Below are positions 40,028-48,200 of a DNA stretch of 62,984 bases, in pieces. The position numbers were made by a program, and so were the translations under genes. How positions within the stretch are numbered: position 1 is the first letter of the stretch; the number at the start of each line of letters is the position of its first letter. The notes beneath the pieces are model-generated. The model ran no database searches and was not told where the DNA came from. It saw only the letters and a list, made by a program, of their open reading frames with translations. This stretch comes from Pseudomonadota bacterium (lineage in GTDB: Bacteria; Pseudomonadota; Alphaproteobacteria; Rhizobiales; Xanthobacteraceae). The stretch spans positions 1 to 62,984 of the forward strand of contig JAEWJH010000107.1 of NCBI GenBank assembly GCA_023386635.1. The letters run 5' to 3'.

Positions 40028-41524
40028 ATGCGTGATATCGGCCATTTCATCGGCGGCAAGACGGTCAAGGGAACGTCCGGCCGGTCGAGCGACGTGTTCA
40101 ACCCGAATACCGGCGAGGTGCAGGCCAAGGTTGCGCTCGCGTCCGCTGCCGAGGTCGAGCAGGCCGTCGCCAATGCAGAGGCAGCCCAGCGGGTCTGGGC
40201 CGCGGTCAATCCGCAGCGCCGCGCCCGGGTGATGTTCAAATTCCTCGAACTCGTCCAGAAGGAATATGACGACCTCGCCCGCCTGCTCTCCTCCGAGCAC
40301 GGCAAGACCTTCGCCGATGCCAAGGGCGACATCCAGCGCGGCCTTGAAGTGGTGGAATTCGCCTGCGGCATTCCGCACTTGATGAAGGGCGAGTACACCG
40401 ACAGTGCCGGCACCGGCACCGATCTCTATTCGGTTCGCCAGCCGCTCGGCGTCGTCGCCGGCATCACGCCGTTCAACTTCCCGGCGATGATCCCGCTGTG
40501 GAAATGCGCGCCGGCGATCGCCTGCGGCAACTCGTTCATTCTCAAGCCGTCGGAGCGCGACCCGGGCGTGCCGATGCGCATCGCCGAACTGTTTCTGGAA
40601 GCCGGCCTGCCGCCGGGCGTGCTCAATGTCGTCAACGGCGACAAGGTCGCGGTCGACGCGCTGCTCGATGACCGCCGGGTGAAGGCGATCGGCTTCGTCG
40701 GTTCGTCCGACATCGCCGAATACATCTACACCAAGGGCTGCGCCAACGGAAAGCGCGTGCAGTGCTTCGGCGGCGCCAAGAACCACATGATCGTCATGCC
40801 GGACGCGGACATGGATCAGGCGGTCGATGCGCTGATCGGCGCGGGCTACGGCTCGGCCGGTGAGCGCTGCATGGCGATCTCGGTGGCGGTGCCGGTCGGC
40901 GAGAAGACCGCCGACCTCCTCGTCCAGAAGTTGATCCCGCGGGTGGAAAGCCTCAAGGTCGGGCCGTCCAACGATCCGCAGGCCGACTACGGCCCAATGG
41001 TGACGAAAGCGCTGCTCAACAAGGTGAAGGGCTATGTCGACACCGGCGTCAAGGAAGGCGCCAAGCTCCTCGTCGACGGCCGCAACTTCAAGCTTCAGGG
41101 CTACGAGAACGGCAACTTCATCGGCGGCTGCCTGTTCGATCACGTCACGCCGGACATGACAATCTACAAGGAAGAGATTTTCGGGCCGGTGCTGTCGGTT
41201 GTCCGCGCCAAGGACTACGAGGAAGCGCTGCGTCTGCCGTCCGAGCATGAGTACGGCAACGGGGTGTCGATCTTTACCCGTGACGGCGACACCGCGCGCG
41301 ACTTTTCCAACCGCGTCAATGTCGGCATGGTCGGCGTCAACTTCGCGATCCCGGTGCCGCTCGCCTATCACACTTTCGGCGGCTGGAAGCGCTCCGGCTA
41401 CGGCGACCTCAACCAGCACGGACCGGACTCGATCCGCTTCTATACCAAGACCAAGACGATCACCCAGCGCTGGCCGTCCGGCACCAAGGAAGGCGCCGAG
41501 TTCGTCATCCCGACCATGGCGTGA
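40028..41524 (+). CDS. mmsA: Methylmalonate-semialdehyde dehydrogenase (CoA-acylating)
   Basis: 498 aa aldehyde dehydrogenase of the MmsA type. Family marks: HFIGGKTVKGTSGR at the N-terminus, GITPFNFPAMIPLWKCAPAI, FVGSSDIAEYIY, and the catalytic Cys in GERCMA in place of the usual GQxC. The enzyme turns methylmalonate or malonate semialdehyde into propionyl- or acetyl-CoA in valine, thymine and inositol breakdown. Other genes of these pathways are not in the window. GGAG 8 nt upstream supports the start. Confidence 0.94.
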   Translation: MRDIGHFIGGKTVKGTSGRSSDVFNPNTGEVQAKVALASAAEVEQAVANAEAAQRVWAAVNPQRRARVMFKFLELVQKEYDDLARLLSSEHGKTFADAKGDIQRGLEVVEFACGIPHLMKGEYTDSAGTGTDLYSVRQPLGVVAGITPFNFPAMIPLWKCAPAIACGNSFILKPSERDPGVPMRIAELFLEAGLPPGVLNVVNGDKVAVDALLDDRRVKAIGFVGSSDIAEYIYTKGCANGKRVQCFGGAKNHMIVMPDADMDQAVDALIGAGYGSAGERCMAISVAVPVGEKTADLLVQKLIPRVESLKVGPSNDPQADYGPMVTKALLNKVKGYVDTGVKEGAKLLVDGRNFKLQGYENGNFIGGCLFDHVTPDMTIYKEEIFGPVLSVVRAKDYEEALRLPSEHEYGNGVSIFTRDGDTARDFSNRVNVGMVGVNFAIPVPLAYHTFGGWKRSGYGDLNQHGPDSIRFYTKTKTITQRWPSGTKEGAEFVIPTMA

Positions 41525-41547
41525 TCATTCGCACGCCATCGCAACGC

Positions 41548-41922
41548 ATGAAAAAAGCCGGCGGCATCCTTGCCGCCGGCTTTCTGTTGTCGCTGACCGG
41601 CTGCGCCAGCCAGCAACTTGCGACATCGAGTGCTGTTGGGACATCGCCGGACGATCTCGCTGGCCGCTGGATGCTGTCGATGCCGCAAGCGCCGGCATGC
41701 GGGCTCAATCTCTCCGGCGGATTTCAGGGCCGCATCGTTCCGGAAGGCGGCTGCCCCGGCCGCTTCTTCACCAGCCGCCGCTACAGTCTCGACAACGGCG
41801 CGATGATCATCCTCGATGGCGAGAGTGTGCCGCTCGCGCGGTTGACGGCGGGCGAAAATGGCTTCACCGGCCGCGCCGAAACCGGCGAGGCCGTTACCCT
41901 GACACGGGCGCTGTACGAATAA
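41548..41922 (+). CDS. AprI/Inh-type (Omp19-like) lipoprotein
   Basis: 124 aa. Lipoprotein signal KKAGGILAAGFLLSLTGCAS with lipobox LTGC, then a small beta-barrel of the protease-inhibitor Inh family: LAGRWMLSMPQAPACGLNLSG, the paired Cys of PACGL and GGCPGRF. Brucella Omp19 belongs here and blocks proteases. ATG 41548 is the best start; GTG 41521 would add nine residues. The first codons form a perfect terminator-like hairpin (41554-41583), so the gene begins inside what looks like the end signal of mmsA. Confidence 0.8.
   Translation: MKKAGGILAAGFLLSLTGCASQQLATSSAVGTSPDDLAGRWMLSMPQAPACGLNLSGGFQGRIVPEGGCPGRFFTSRRYSLDNGAMIILDGESVPLARLTAGENGFTGRAETGEAVTLTRALYE
41554..41586 (+). terminator. 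Terminator-like hairpin inside the 5' end of the lipoprotein gene
   Basis: A perfect 12-bp stem AAAGCCGGCGGC (41554-41565) with its complement (41572-41583), 6-nt loop, preceded by AAAAAA and followed by TTTCTGTTG, 30 nt after the mmsA stop. It is also codons 3-12 of the lipoprotein. The T tract is short, so it may act as a weak terminator or attenuator. Confidence 0.6.
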
Positions 41923-41928
41923 GCCGTG

Positions 41929-42828
41929 CTAGTTCAGCCGGGTCGGACGTTCGGTGTCGGGTGGCGTGCTGCCGACATTCGGCGGTGACACGGACGACGA
42001 TTCCACCGCCGGATGATCGGGCGACAGCGGCCGCGGCGCGGCCGCGGCACGCGCATGCTTCTGCCACGACAGCCAGCCGAGCGGCAGCGCTCCGAGATAA
42101 AGCACTGTGCCGATCGTCAGCACCTCGAACGGATAAGCCAGCAGCAGCGCAAAGAACAGCACCGCCAGCACGAACACCGGCAGCACCATCTCGGTCGGCA
42201 CGCGCTTGCCGACCTGCTTGCCGGAGAACACCGGCAGCCGCGACACCATCAGGAAACCGACGAACAGCGTGACGACCAGCGAGAACATGGTGAGCGCCGG
42301 GCCGCGCGGCACGCCGAGGAAATTCAGATAGATCGGCAGCAGCACGACGATCGCACCAGCAGGCGCCGGTACGCCGGTGAAGAAATTGCCCGCCCAGGCC
42401 GGCTTGTGCGGATCGTCGATCATCACGTTGAAGCGCGCGAGCCGCAGTCCGCCGCAGATAGCGAACACCAGCGCCGCGATCCAGCCGAACGATTTGAAAT
42501 CGTGCAGCCCCCAGAAATAGAGGATCAAGGCCGGGGCGACGCCGAAATTGACGAAGTCGGCGAGGCTGTCGAGCTCTGCGCCGAACTTGGACGTCCCCTT
42601 GAGCATCCGCGCCACGCGGCCGTCGATGCCGTCGAGCAGCGCTGCGAAAACGATGCCGGCGAGCGCCAGATCGAGCTTGTTCTCGAATGCGAGCCTGATC
42701 GCGGTGAGTCCGGCGCAGAGCGCCAGGAGCGTGATCAGATTGGGCACCAGCATGCGCACCGGGATCGCCTTGAAGCGGCGGCGGCGCGGGCTCTGGCCCG
42801 TATCTTGCGGATCAATCGGATTGAACAT
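41929..42828 (-). CDS. pssA: CDP-diacylglycerol-serine O-phosphatidyltransferase
   Basis: 299 aa, polytopic. The CDP-alcohol phosphatidyltransferase motif is intact: DGIDGRVARMLKGTSKFGAE, then LDSLADFVNFGVAPA (Asp residues for metal). It makes phosphatidylserine, the precursor of phosphatidylethanolamine. It belongs with psd at 44347-45045; in most relatives the two are adjacent, while here an MFS gene on the other strand stands between. The Pro/Ser-rich C-terminal tail (about 40 residues) is probably disordered. GAGAT upstream supports ATG 42828. Confidence 0.93.
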   Translation of the reverse strand: MFNPIDPQDTGQSPRRRRFKAIPVRMLVPNLITLLALCAGLTAIRLAFENKLDLALAGIVFAALLDGIDGRVARMLKGTSKFGAELDSLADFVNFGVAPALILYFWGLHDFKSFGWIAALVFAICGGLRLARFNVMIDDPHKPAWAGNFFTGVPAPAGAIVVLLPIYLNFLGVPRGPALTMFSLVVTLFVGFLMVSRLPVFSGKQVGKRVPTEMVLPVFVLAVLFFALLLAYPFEVLTIGTVLYLGALPLGWLSWQKHARAAAAPRPLSPDHPAVESSSVSPPNVGSTPPDTERPTRLN

Positions 42829-43070
42829 GATGGATCTCTTATAACGCAAAAACGCCCTTATTTCGGCTCCGCTTCTGTGGCGCAAAATTGTGCAAAACGC
42901 GACATCCTGCCGCACATCGCCGCCAGAGCACGCTAAGATTGCACCGCGTCGTTTCTAAAACCCTTGCCTCGTCAAGATGATAGCAGGGTGCGCCGTCACA
43001 GCCCGCGGGCTGGTCTGCTCCTTGCTCCTAGCGTCAGCGCCTCTTGGATCCAGCAACGGAGCGACCTCCC

Positions 43071-44321
43071 ATGACAATCCAAAGCCTCGCGACCCCGACA
43101 AGCACATCGACCCGATGGACCCAGCTCATTCTGGGCCTCATCGCCATGGCTTCGATCTCGAGCCCCCAATATGTCTGGACGCTGTTCACCAAGCCGTTTC
43201 AGGACAGTCTTGCCGTGCCGCTCTCCGCGGTCCAGGTGACGCTGACCATCCTCATCGTCCTGCAAACCTGGCTGTCGCCGGCGCAGGGTTATCTCGTCGA
43301 TAAATTCGGTCCAAAACTGCTGATCGCGGTCGGCTGCGTGCTCTCCGGCCTCGGCTGGGTGGCGTCGGCCTATGCGACCAGCCTGACGATGCTCTATCTC
43401 ACTTACGGCGTCTTGTGCGGCATCGGCACGGGCATCGTTTACATCGGCATCATCGGTTTGATGGTGAAGTGGTTTCCCGACCGGCGCGGCTTCGCGACCG
43501 GCATGGTCGCCGCCGGCTACGGCTTCGGCGCCATCGCCACCACCTTCCCGATCGACTCCATGATGAAAAGCGTCGGCCACCAGCACACGCTGGTCGTGTT
43601 CGGAATCGGCATGGCCATCGTCGGCGCCGCGGCCGCGATGCTGATGCGCTCCCCCACCACCAGCGACGTGCTGCCGCCCGCAGCCGTGATGATCGCAAAG
43701 AAAGACATCGCCCCGCAGGACATGCTCAAGACCAGGGTGTTCTGGCTGATGTTCATCATGATGTGCATGATGTCGACCGGCGGCCTGATGGTGATCTCGA
43801 ACTTCGCGGCGTTCTCGCGTTCGTTCGGCGTCGCCGACGTCGTCGTCTGGGGGTTTGCGGCCTTGCCGCTCGCGCTCACCATCGACCGCATCACCAATGG
43901 CCTGACCCGGCCGTTCTTCGGCTGGGTTTCGGACCGGATCGGCCGCGAGAACACGATGGGCATCGCCTTCCTGTTCGAAGGCGCGGCCATCCTCGGGCTC
44001 GTCCTCGCGCGCGAGCACGCGCTGTTGTTCGTGCTTCTCTCCGCGGTGGTGTTCTTCGGCTGGGGCGAGATCTTCTCGCTGTTCCCCTCGACACTCACCG
44101 ACACGTTCGGCACCAAGAACGCGACGACGAACTACGGCTTCCTTTACATGGCGCAAGGCGTCGGGTCGGTGCTCGGCGGCCCGCTGGCGGCCCTGTTGTT
44201 CGAAAGAACCGGAAGCTGGCTGCCGGTGTTCGCGATCATCATCGCCATGGATGTGCTGACCGGCCTGCTCGCGCTGTTCGCGCTCAAGCCGATCCGCGCC
44301 GCCTATCTGCGACAGTCCTGA
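43071..44321 (+). CDS. MFS transporter of the oxalate:formate antiporter (OFA) family
   Basis: 416 aa with 12 membrane spans. OFA features: WLSPAQGYLVDKFGPK between helices 2 and 3, WFPDRRGFATGMVAAGYG, and FFGWVSDRIGRENTM in the second half. At the place where OxlT has its substrate-binding Lys (YTAKG type), this protein reads NYGFLYMAQGVGS, with Gln instead. Oxalate/formate exchange is therefore not assured; another carboxylate is possible. GGAG 9 nt before ATG 43071 sets the start. No oxalyl-CoA genes are near. It lies on the opposite strand between psd and pssA and looks like an insertion into an older operon. Confidence 0.85.
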   Translation: MTIQSLATPTSTSTRWTQLILGLIAMASISSPQYVWTLFTKPFQDSLAVPLSAVQVTLTILIVLQTWLSPAQGYLVDKFGPKLLIAVGCVLSGLGWVASAYATSLTMLYLTYGVLCGIGTGIVYIGIIGLMVKWFPDRRGFATGMVAAGYGFGAIATTFPIDSMMKSVGHQHTLVVFGIGMAIVGAAAAMLMRSPTTSDVLPPAAVMIAKKDIAPQDMLKTRVFWLMFIMMCMMSTGGLMVISNFAAFSRSFGVADVVVWGFAALPLALTIDRITNGLTRPFFGWVSDRIGRENTMGIAFLFEGAAILGLVLAREHALLFVLLSAVVFFGWGEIFSLFPSTLTDTFGTKNATTNYGFLYMAQGVGSVLGGPLAALLFERTGSWLPVFAIIIAMDVLTGLLALFALKPIRAAYLRQS

Positions 44322-44346
44322 CCGAACGGCTGCCGGGTCGACGCGA

Positions 44347-45045
44347 TCAGTCGACCCGGTAGACCCGATCGCCGTCCTGCCCGCGCAGGTCGGCGAGCAC
44401 CGTTTCGCCGGCGATCGCCGTCTGGCCGATCGACACCAGCGGGATCGTGCCTTCCGGCAGATAGACGTCGAGCCGCGACCCGAAGCGGATCATGCCGAAC
44501 CGTTCACCGGCCGTCAGCGCATGCCCTTCCCGCACGAAGCAGAGGATACGCCGCGCCACGAGCCCGGCGATCTGCACGACCGCGATGCGCGCGGACGGCG
44601 TGGTGATCACCAGCGCGTTGCGCTCGTTGTCCTCGCTCGCCTTGTCGAGATCGGCGTTGAAGAACTTGCCCTGGTGATAGACGATCCGCTCGACGCGTCC
44701 GGACAGCGGGCTGCGGTTCACGTGGCAGTCGAACACGCTCATGAAGATGGAAACGCGCGGCAACGGCGTGTTGCCGAGGCCGAGTTCAGCCGGCGGGATC
44801 GCCGGCTGCACCAGGCTGACGCGACCGTCGGCGGGCGACACGACCAGACCTTCGCGCACCGGCGTCACCCGCGGCGGATCGCGGAAGAAATAGACGCACC
44901 ACAGCGTCAGCACCGTGCCGATCCAGCCGAGCGGCGTCCAGACCCAGAACAGGATCAGGCTGACCAGCGCGAAGGCGCCGATGAACGGATAGCCCTCCGC
45001 ATTGATCGGCACGAGTTGCGAACGGATCGAATTGACGATCGACAT
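44347..45045 (-). CDS. psd: Phosphatidylserine decarboxylase
   Basis: 232 aa, the short bacterial type II form. A membrane-anchored N-terminus (PFIGAFALVSLILFWVW), YFFRDPPR, VSPADGRVS, the His motif VFDCHVNRSP and the self-cleavage site FGSRLDVYLP, where the chain is cut between Gly and Ser to make the pyruvoyl group. It converts phosphatidylserine to phosphatidylethanolamine. It follows the Atm1-type exporter gene by 13 nt. Confidence 0.94.
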   Translation of the reverse strand: MSIVNSIRSQLVPINAEGYPFIGAFALVSLILFWVWTPLGWIGTVLTLWCVYFFRDPPRVTPVREGLVVSPADGRVSLVQPAIPPAELGLGNTPLPRVSIFMSVFDCHVNRSPLSGRVERIVYHQGKFFNADLDKASEDNERNALVITTPSARIAVVQIAGLVARRILCFVREGHALTAGERFGMIRFGSRLDVYLPEGTIPLVSIGQTAIAGETVLADLRGQDGDRVYRVD

Positions 45046-45058
45046 CGGTTACTCCGTC

Positions 45059-47026
45059 TTATTCCGCCGCACCGAGCGGCTCGCGTAGCGGCTCCACGGG
45101 AGGCGGTTCAGCATTTTCGGCGACCGGCGGCGGGTTACGGTTCGGCGCGGCATTGCCGTCAACCAGCGCCAGTTTTTCGCGCGCCTCGTCGGCTTCGCGC
45201 TGACGATTCCACATGCTGGCATAAAGACCACCGCGCGCCAGCAATTGCACATGCGTCCCGCGTTCGACGATCCGGCCGGCTTCCAGCACGATGATCTCGT
45301 CGGCGCCGATGATGGTCGACAGCCGGTGGGCGATCACCAATGTCGTGCGATTCTGCGAGACCCGTTCGAGCGCGTCCTGGATTTCCTTTTCGGTGTGGCT
45401 GTCGAGCGCCGAGGTCGCCTCGTCGAGCAACAGGATCGGCGGGGCCTTCAGAATCGTGCGGGCGATGGCGACTCGCTGTTTCTCGCCGCCCGACAGTTTC
45501 AGCCCGCGCTCGCCGACCTCGGTTTCGTAGCCCTGCGGCGACAGCTTGATGAACCCGTCGATCTGCGCCAGTGCCGCCGCCTCTTCCACCTCGGCATCGG
45601 TCGCATCCCAGCGCCCGTAACGGATGTTGTAGCGGATCGTGTCGTTGAACAGCACGGTATCCTGCGGAACCATGCCGATCTGCGCGCGCAGCGACACCTG
45701 CGTTACTTTGCTGATGTCCTCGCCGTCGATGGTGATGCGACCCGACGTGACATCGTAGAAACGATAGATCAGCCGCGACAGGGTGGACTTGCCCGCGCCC
45801 GATGGGCCGACGACGGCCACCGTGCGGCCGGCCGGCACCTCGAAGCTGATGCCCTTGAGAATCGGCCGGTCCGGATCGTAGGAAAACACAACGTTCTCGA
45901 ACCGGATCGCGCCGGCCGCCACATGCAACGGCTTCGCGCCCGGGATATCGGCTATCTCGGGCGGCCGGCCAAGGATGGAGAACATCATTTCAATGTCGGT
46001 GACCGCCTGTTTGATCTCGCGATAGATCATGCCCATGATGTTCAGCGGCTGATAAAGCTGGATCATCATCGCATTGATCATCACGAAATCGCCGACCGTC
46101 TTGGTCCCGGCGGCGATGCCGTAAGCGCACAGCACCATGGTCGCCGTCAGGCCGCCGGTGAAGATGATCGCCTGCCCGGCATTGAGGATCGCGAGCGAAG
46201 TATACGCGCTGACGCTCGCGGTTTCGTAACGCGCCATCGAACGGTCGTAGCGCGCAAGCTCGCGCTGCTCGGCGCTGAAATACTTCACTGTCTCGTAATT
46301 GAGCAGCGAATCGACCGCCTTCACGTTGGCGTCGGTATCGCTCTCGTTCATCGCCTTGCGGATGCTGATGCGCCACTCGGTCGCGAAGAACGTGAAGATC
46401 ATATAGAGCGCGACGGTGACGATGATGATCGCCACATAGCGCCAATCGAACTGCCACAGCAGCACGCCGACGATCAAACCCAGTTCGAGCCCGGTCGGCA
46501 CGATCTGCATGATGATCAGCCGGACGATGGTCTCGATGCCGTTGCGGCCGCGCTCCAGCACGCGCGTGAGACCGCCGGTCTTGCGCTCCAGATGGAACCG
46601 CAGCGACAGCCGATGCATGTGCTCGAACGTCATCACCGCGAGGCGACGCACCGCGTGCATCGCCACCTTCGCGAACAGACCGTCGCGCAATTGCGTGATG
46701 CCCGCCATCAGGATGCGGGTGCCGCCATAGGCGAGCGTCATCGCGATCGGCGCCGCCAGCACCCAGGCGAGCCATTCCGACCCGTCAACGCCGGACGTGC
46801 CTTGCCCCGCCAGCGCGTCGGTCGCCCACTTGAAGGTGAACGGTACCGCCATGGTGGCGATCTTGGCGATCACCAGCAGCACCACCGACCAGGCGACGCG
46901 GATCTGCAGGTCGCGGCGCTCGGACGGCCAGATATAGGGCCAGAGCGACAGCGTGATCCGCCACAGCGAATCGCGTCCGGACACGGCGTTCCTGGACGGC
47001 GGAATTTCGGGGCGGGGCGGACTCAT
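45059..47026 (-). CDS. ABC exporter of the Atm1/heavy-metal-tolerance family
   Basis: 655 aa half-transporter: six membrane spans (about residues 30-330) and one ATPase. Walker A GPSGAGKST, signature LSGGEKQRVAIARTI, Walker B ILLLDEATSALDSHTE. The loop NYETVKYFSAEQRELARYD is the mark of the Atm1/HMT1 branch, which exports glutathione-linked sulfur or metal compounds; in Alphaproteobacteria it is linked to metal tolerance and Fe-S metabolism. The last 40 residues are Pro/Glu-rich and probably disordered. No good ribosome site is seen before ATG 47026. Confidence 0.92.
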   Translation of the reverse strand: MSPPRPEIPPSRNAVSGRDSLWRITLSLWPYIWPSERRDLQIRVAWSVVLLVIAKIATMAVPFTFKWATDALAGQGTSGVDGSEWLAWVLAAPIAMTLAYGGTRILMAGITQLRDGLFAKVAMHAVRRLAVMTFEHMHRLSLRFHLERKTGGLTRVLERGRNGIETIVRLIIMQIVPTGLELGLIVGVLLWQFDWRYVAIIIVTVALYMIFTFFATEWRISIRKAMNESDTDANVKAVDSLLNYETVKYFSAEQRELARYDRSMARYETASVSAYTSLAILNAGQAIIFTGGLTATMVLCAYGIAAGTKTVGDFVMINAMMIQLYQPLNIMGMIYREIKQAVTDIEMMFSILGRPPEIADIPGAKPLHVAAGAIRFENVVFSYDPDRPILKGISFEVPAGRTVAVVGPSGAGKSTLSRLIYRFYDVTSGRITIDGEDISKVTQVSLRAQIGMVPQDTVLFNDTIRYNIRYGRWDATDAEVEEAAALAQIDGFIKLSPQGYETEVGERGLKLSGGEKQRVAIARTILKAPPILLLDEATSALDSHTEKEIQDALERVSQNRTTLVIAHRLSTIIGADEIIVLEAGRIVERGTHVQLLARGGLYASMWNRQREADEAREKLALVDGNAAPNRNPPPVAENAEPPPVEPLREPLGAAE

Positions 47027-47212
47027 GGAAGGAACAACGGGACTCGCATGATGGCGGCGCAGGACGGACGACCATTCCGGCGCCGACGCGGAACGGTGAT
47101 GGAACGGCCATCGCGCCTCCTATAGGCGGATTCTCGGCCGTAAGCACGCCTCTCCAGCCCTGCCTTGACGTCGTTATCGGCGGCAGGCACACCCCGGCTG
47201 GAGCCATATGCC

Positions 47213-47818
47213 ATGAGCACGATCAAGTCGATTTGCGTCTACTGCGGTTCGGGGTCCGGAAACGACCCGGCTTATGTGGACGCGGCCAGGGCCCTCGGCA
47301 AGGCCATGGCGGAACAGGGCATCACCCTCGTCTATGGCGGCGGCGCCGTCGGCCTGATGGGGGCGGTCGCCTATGCGGTGCTCGACCACGGCGGCAAGGT
47401 GCACGGCATCATCCCGAAATTCCTGATGTCGCGGGAACGCGCGCTGCGCGGCACCCATGAACTCGTCGTCACCGAGAACATGCACGAGCGCAAGCAGAAG
47501 ATGTTCGAGGCGGCGGACGCCTTCGTCGCCCTGCCCGGCGGCATCGGCACGCTGGAGGAAGTCGTCGAGCAGATGACGTGGGCGCAGCTCGGCCAGCACC
47601 GCAAGCCGATCCTGCTCGCCAACATCCAGGGATTCTGGGATCCGCTGTCGAGCCTGTTGCTACACATGCGCCGCACGGAGTTCATCCGCTACGGGCTGGA
47701 CGTGGAAATCCTCAGCGCGGACCACGTCGCCGACATCATTCCGAAGCTGCAGGCTGCCGCCGCCAAGGTCGCCGACTCGGACAAACGGATGGACGTCACG
47801 CCCGCCGACAAGATGTGA
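47213..47818 (+). CDS. LOG-family nucleotide 5'-monophosphate phosphoribohydrolase
   Basis: 201 aa. The LOG signature is complete: ICVYCGSGSG, LVYGGGAVGLMGAVA, MHERKQKMFEAADAFVALPG and GGIGTLEEVVEQMTW with the catalytic PGGxGTxxE. These enzymes split cytokinin or other nucleoside monophosphates into base and ribose 5-phosphate. ATG 47213 with GGAG 8-11 nt upstream is the start; an ATG at 47208 is in another frame. It converges with the VOC gene, with 1 nt between stops. Confidence 0.93.
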   Translation: MSTIKSICVYCGSGSGNDPAYVDAARALGKAMAEQGITLVYGGGAVGLMGAVAYAVLDHGGKVHGIIPKFLMSRERALRGTHELVVTENMHERKQKMFEAADAFVALPGGIGTLEEVVEQMTWAQLGQHRKPILLANIQGFWDPLSSLLLHMRRTEFIRYGLDVEILSADHVADIIPKLQAAAAKVADSDKRMDVTPADKM

Positions 47819-47819
47819 T

Positions 47820-48200
47820 CTATTCACTCTTTTCAAAGGTCACGGCTTCGATCCGGTTGCCATCGGGATCGCGGATAAAGGCAGCGTAGTAGCCCTCTCC
47901 GTGCTGCGGGCGCAGCGCCGGCGCGCCATCGCTGGTGCCGCCATGAGCGAGGGCGGCGGCATGAAACGCATCGACCCGCGCGCGATCGCGAGCCCGCAAC
48001 GCGATATGGGCTCCGTGGCCGGCCGGCAACGGCGTCATCTCCGGCCGATGATTGATCCAGAACTCGGAATAGGATTTGCCGAACGCCACCGTCGCCGGAC
48101 GCTCCTCCAGCTTGCGCAAACCGAGCGTCGCCAGCACCGCATCGTAGAAGCGCGTCGCCGAGGCGAGGTCACGCACGCCGACGGAGACATGGTCGATCAT
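47820..48200 (-). CDS. VOC-family protein, single domain
   Basis: 126 aa. Domain marks: MIDHVSVGVRDLASATRFYD at the start, HIALRARDRARVDAFHAAAL in the middle, and YYAAFIRDPDGNRIEAV at the end. Probable metal or substrate ligands His4, His of AHIAL and Glu of RIEAV. It is the last gene of a five-gene chain and overlaps cimA by 4 nt (ATGA). Its reaction is unknown; such proteins are often labelled glyoxalase. Confidence 0.87.
   Translation of the reverse strand: MIDHVSVGVRDLASATRFYDAVLATLGLRKLEERPATVAFGKSYSEFWINHRPEMTPLPAGHGAHIALRARDRARVDAFHAAALAHGGTSDGAPALRPQHGEGYYAAFIRDPDGNRIEAVTFEKSE

Noticed and set aside
45245..47125. 626-codon plus-strand ORF opposite the Atm1-type exporter
   Set aside because: Antisense shadow; the minus strand carries intact Walker A, signature and Walker B motifs.
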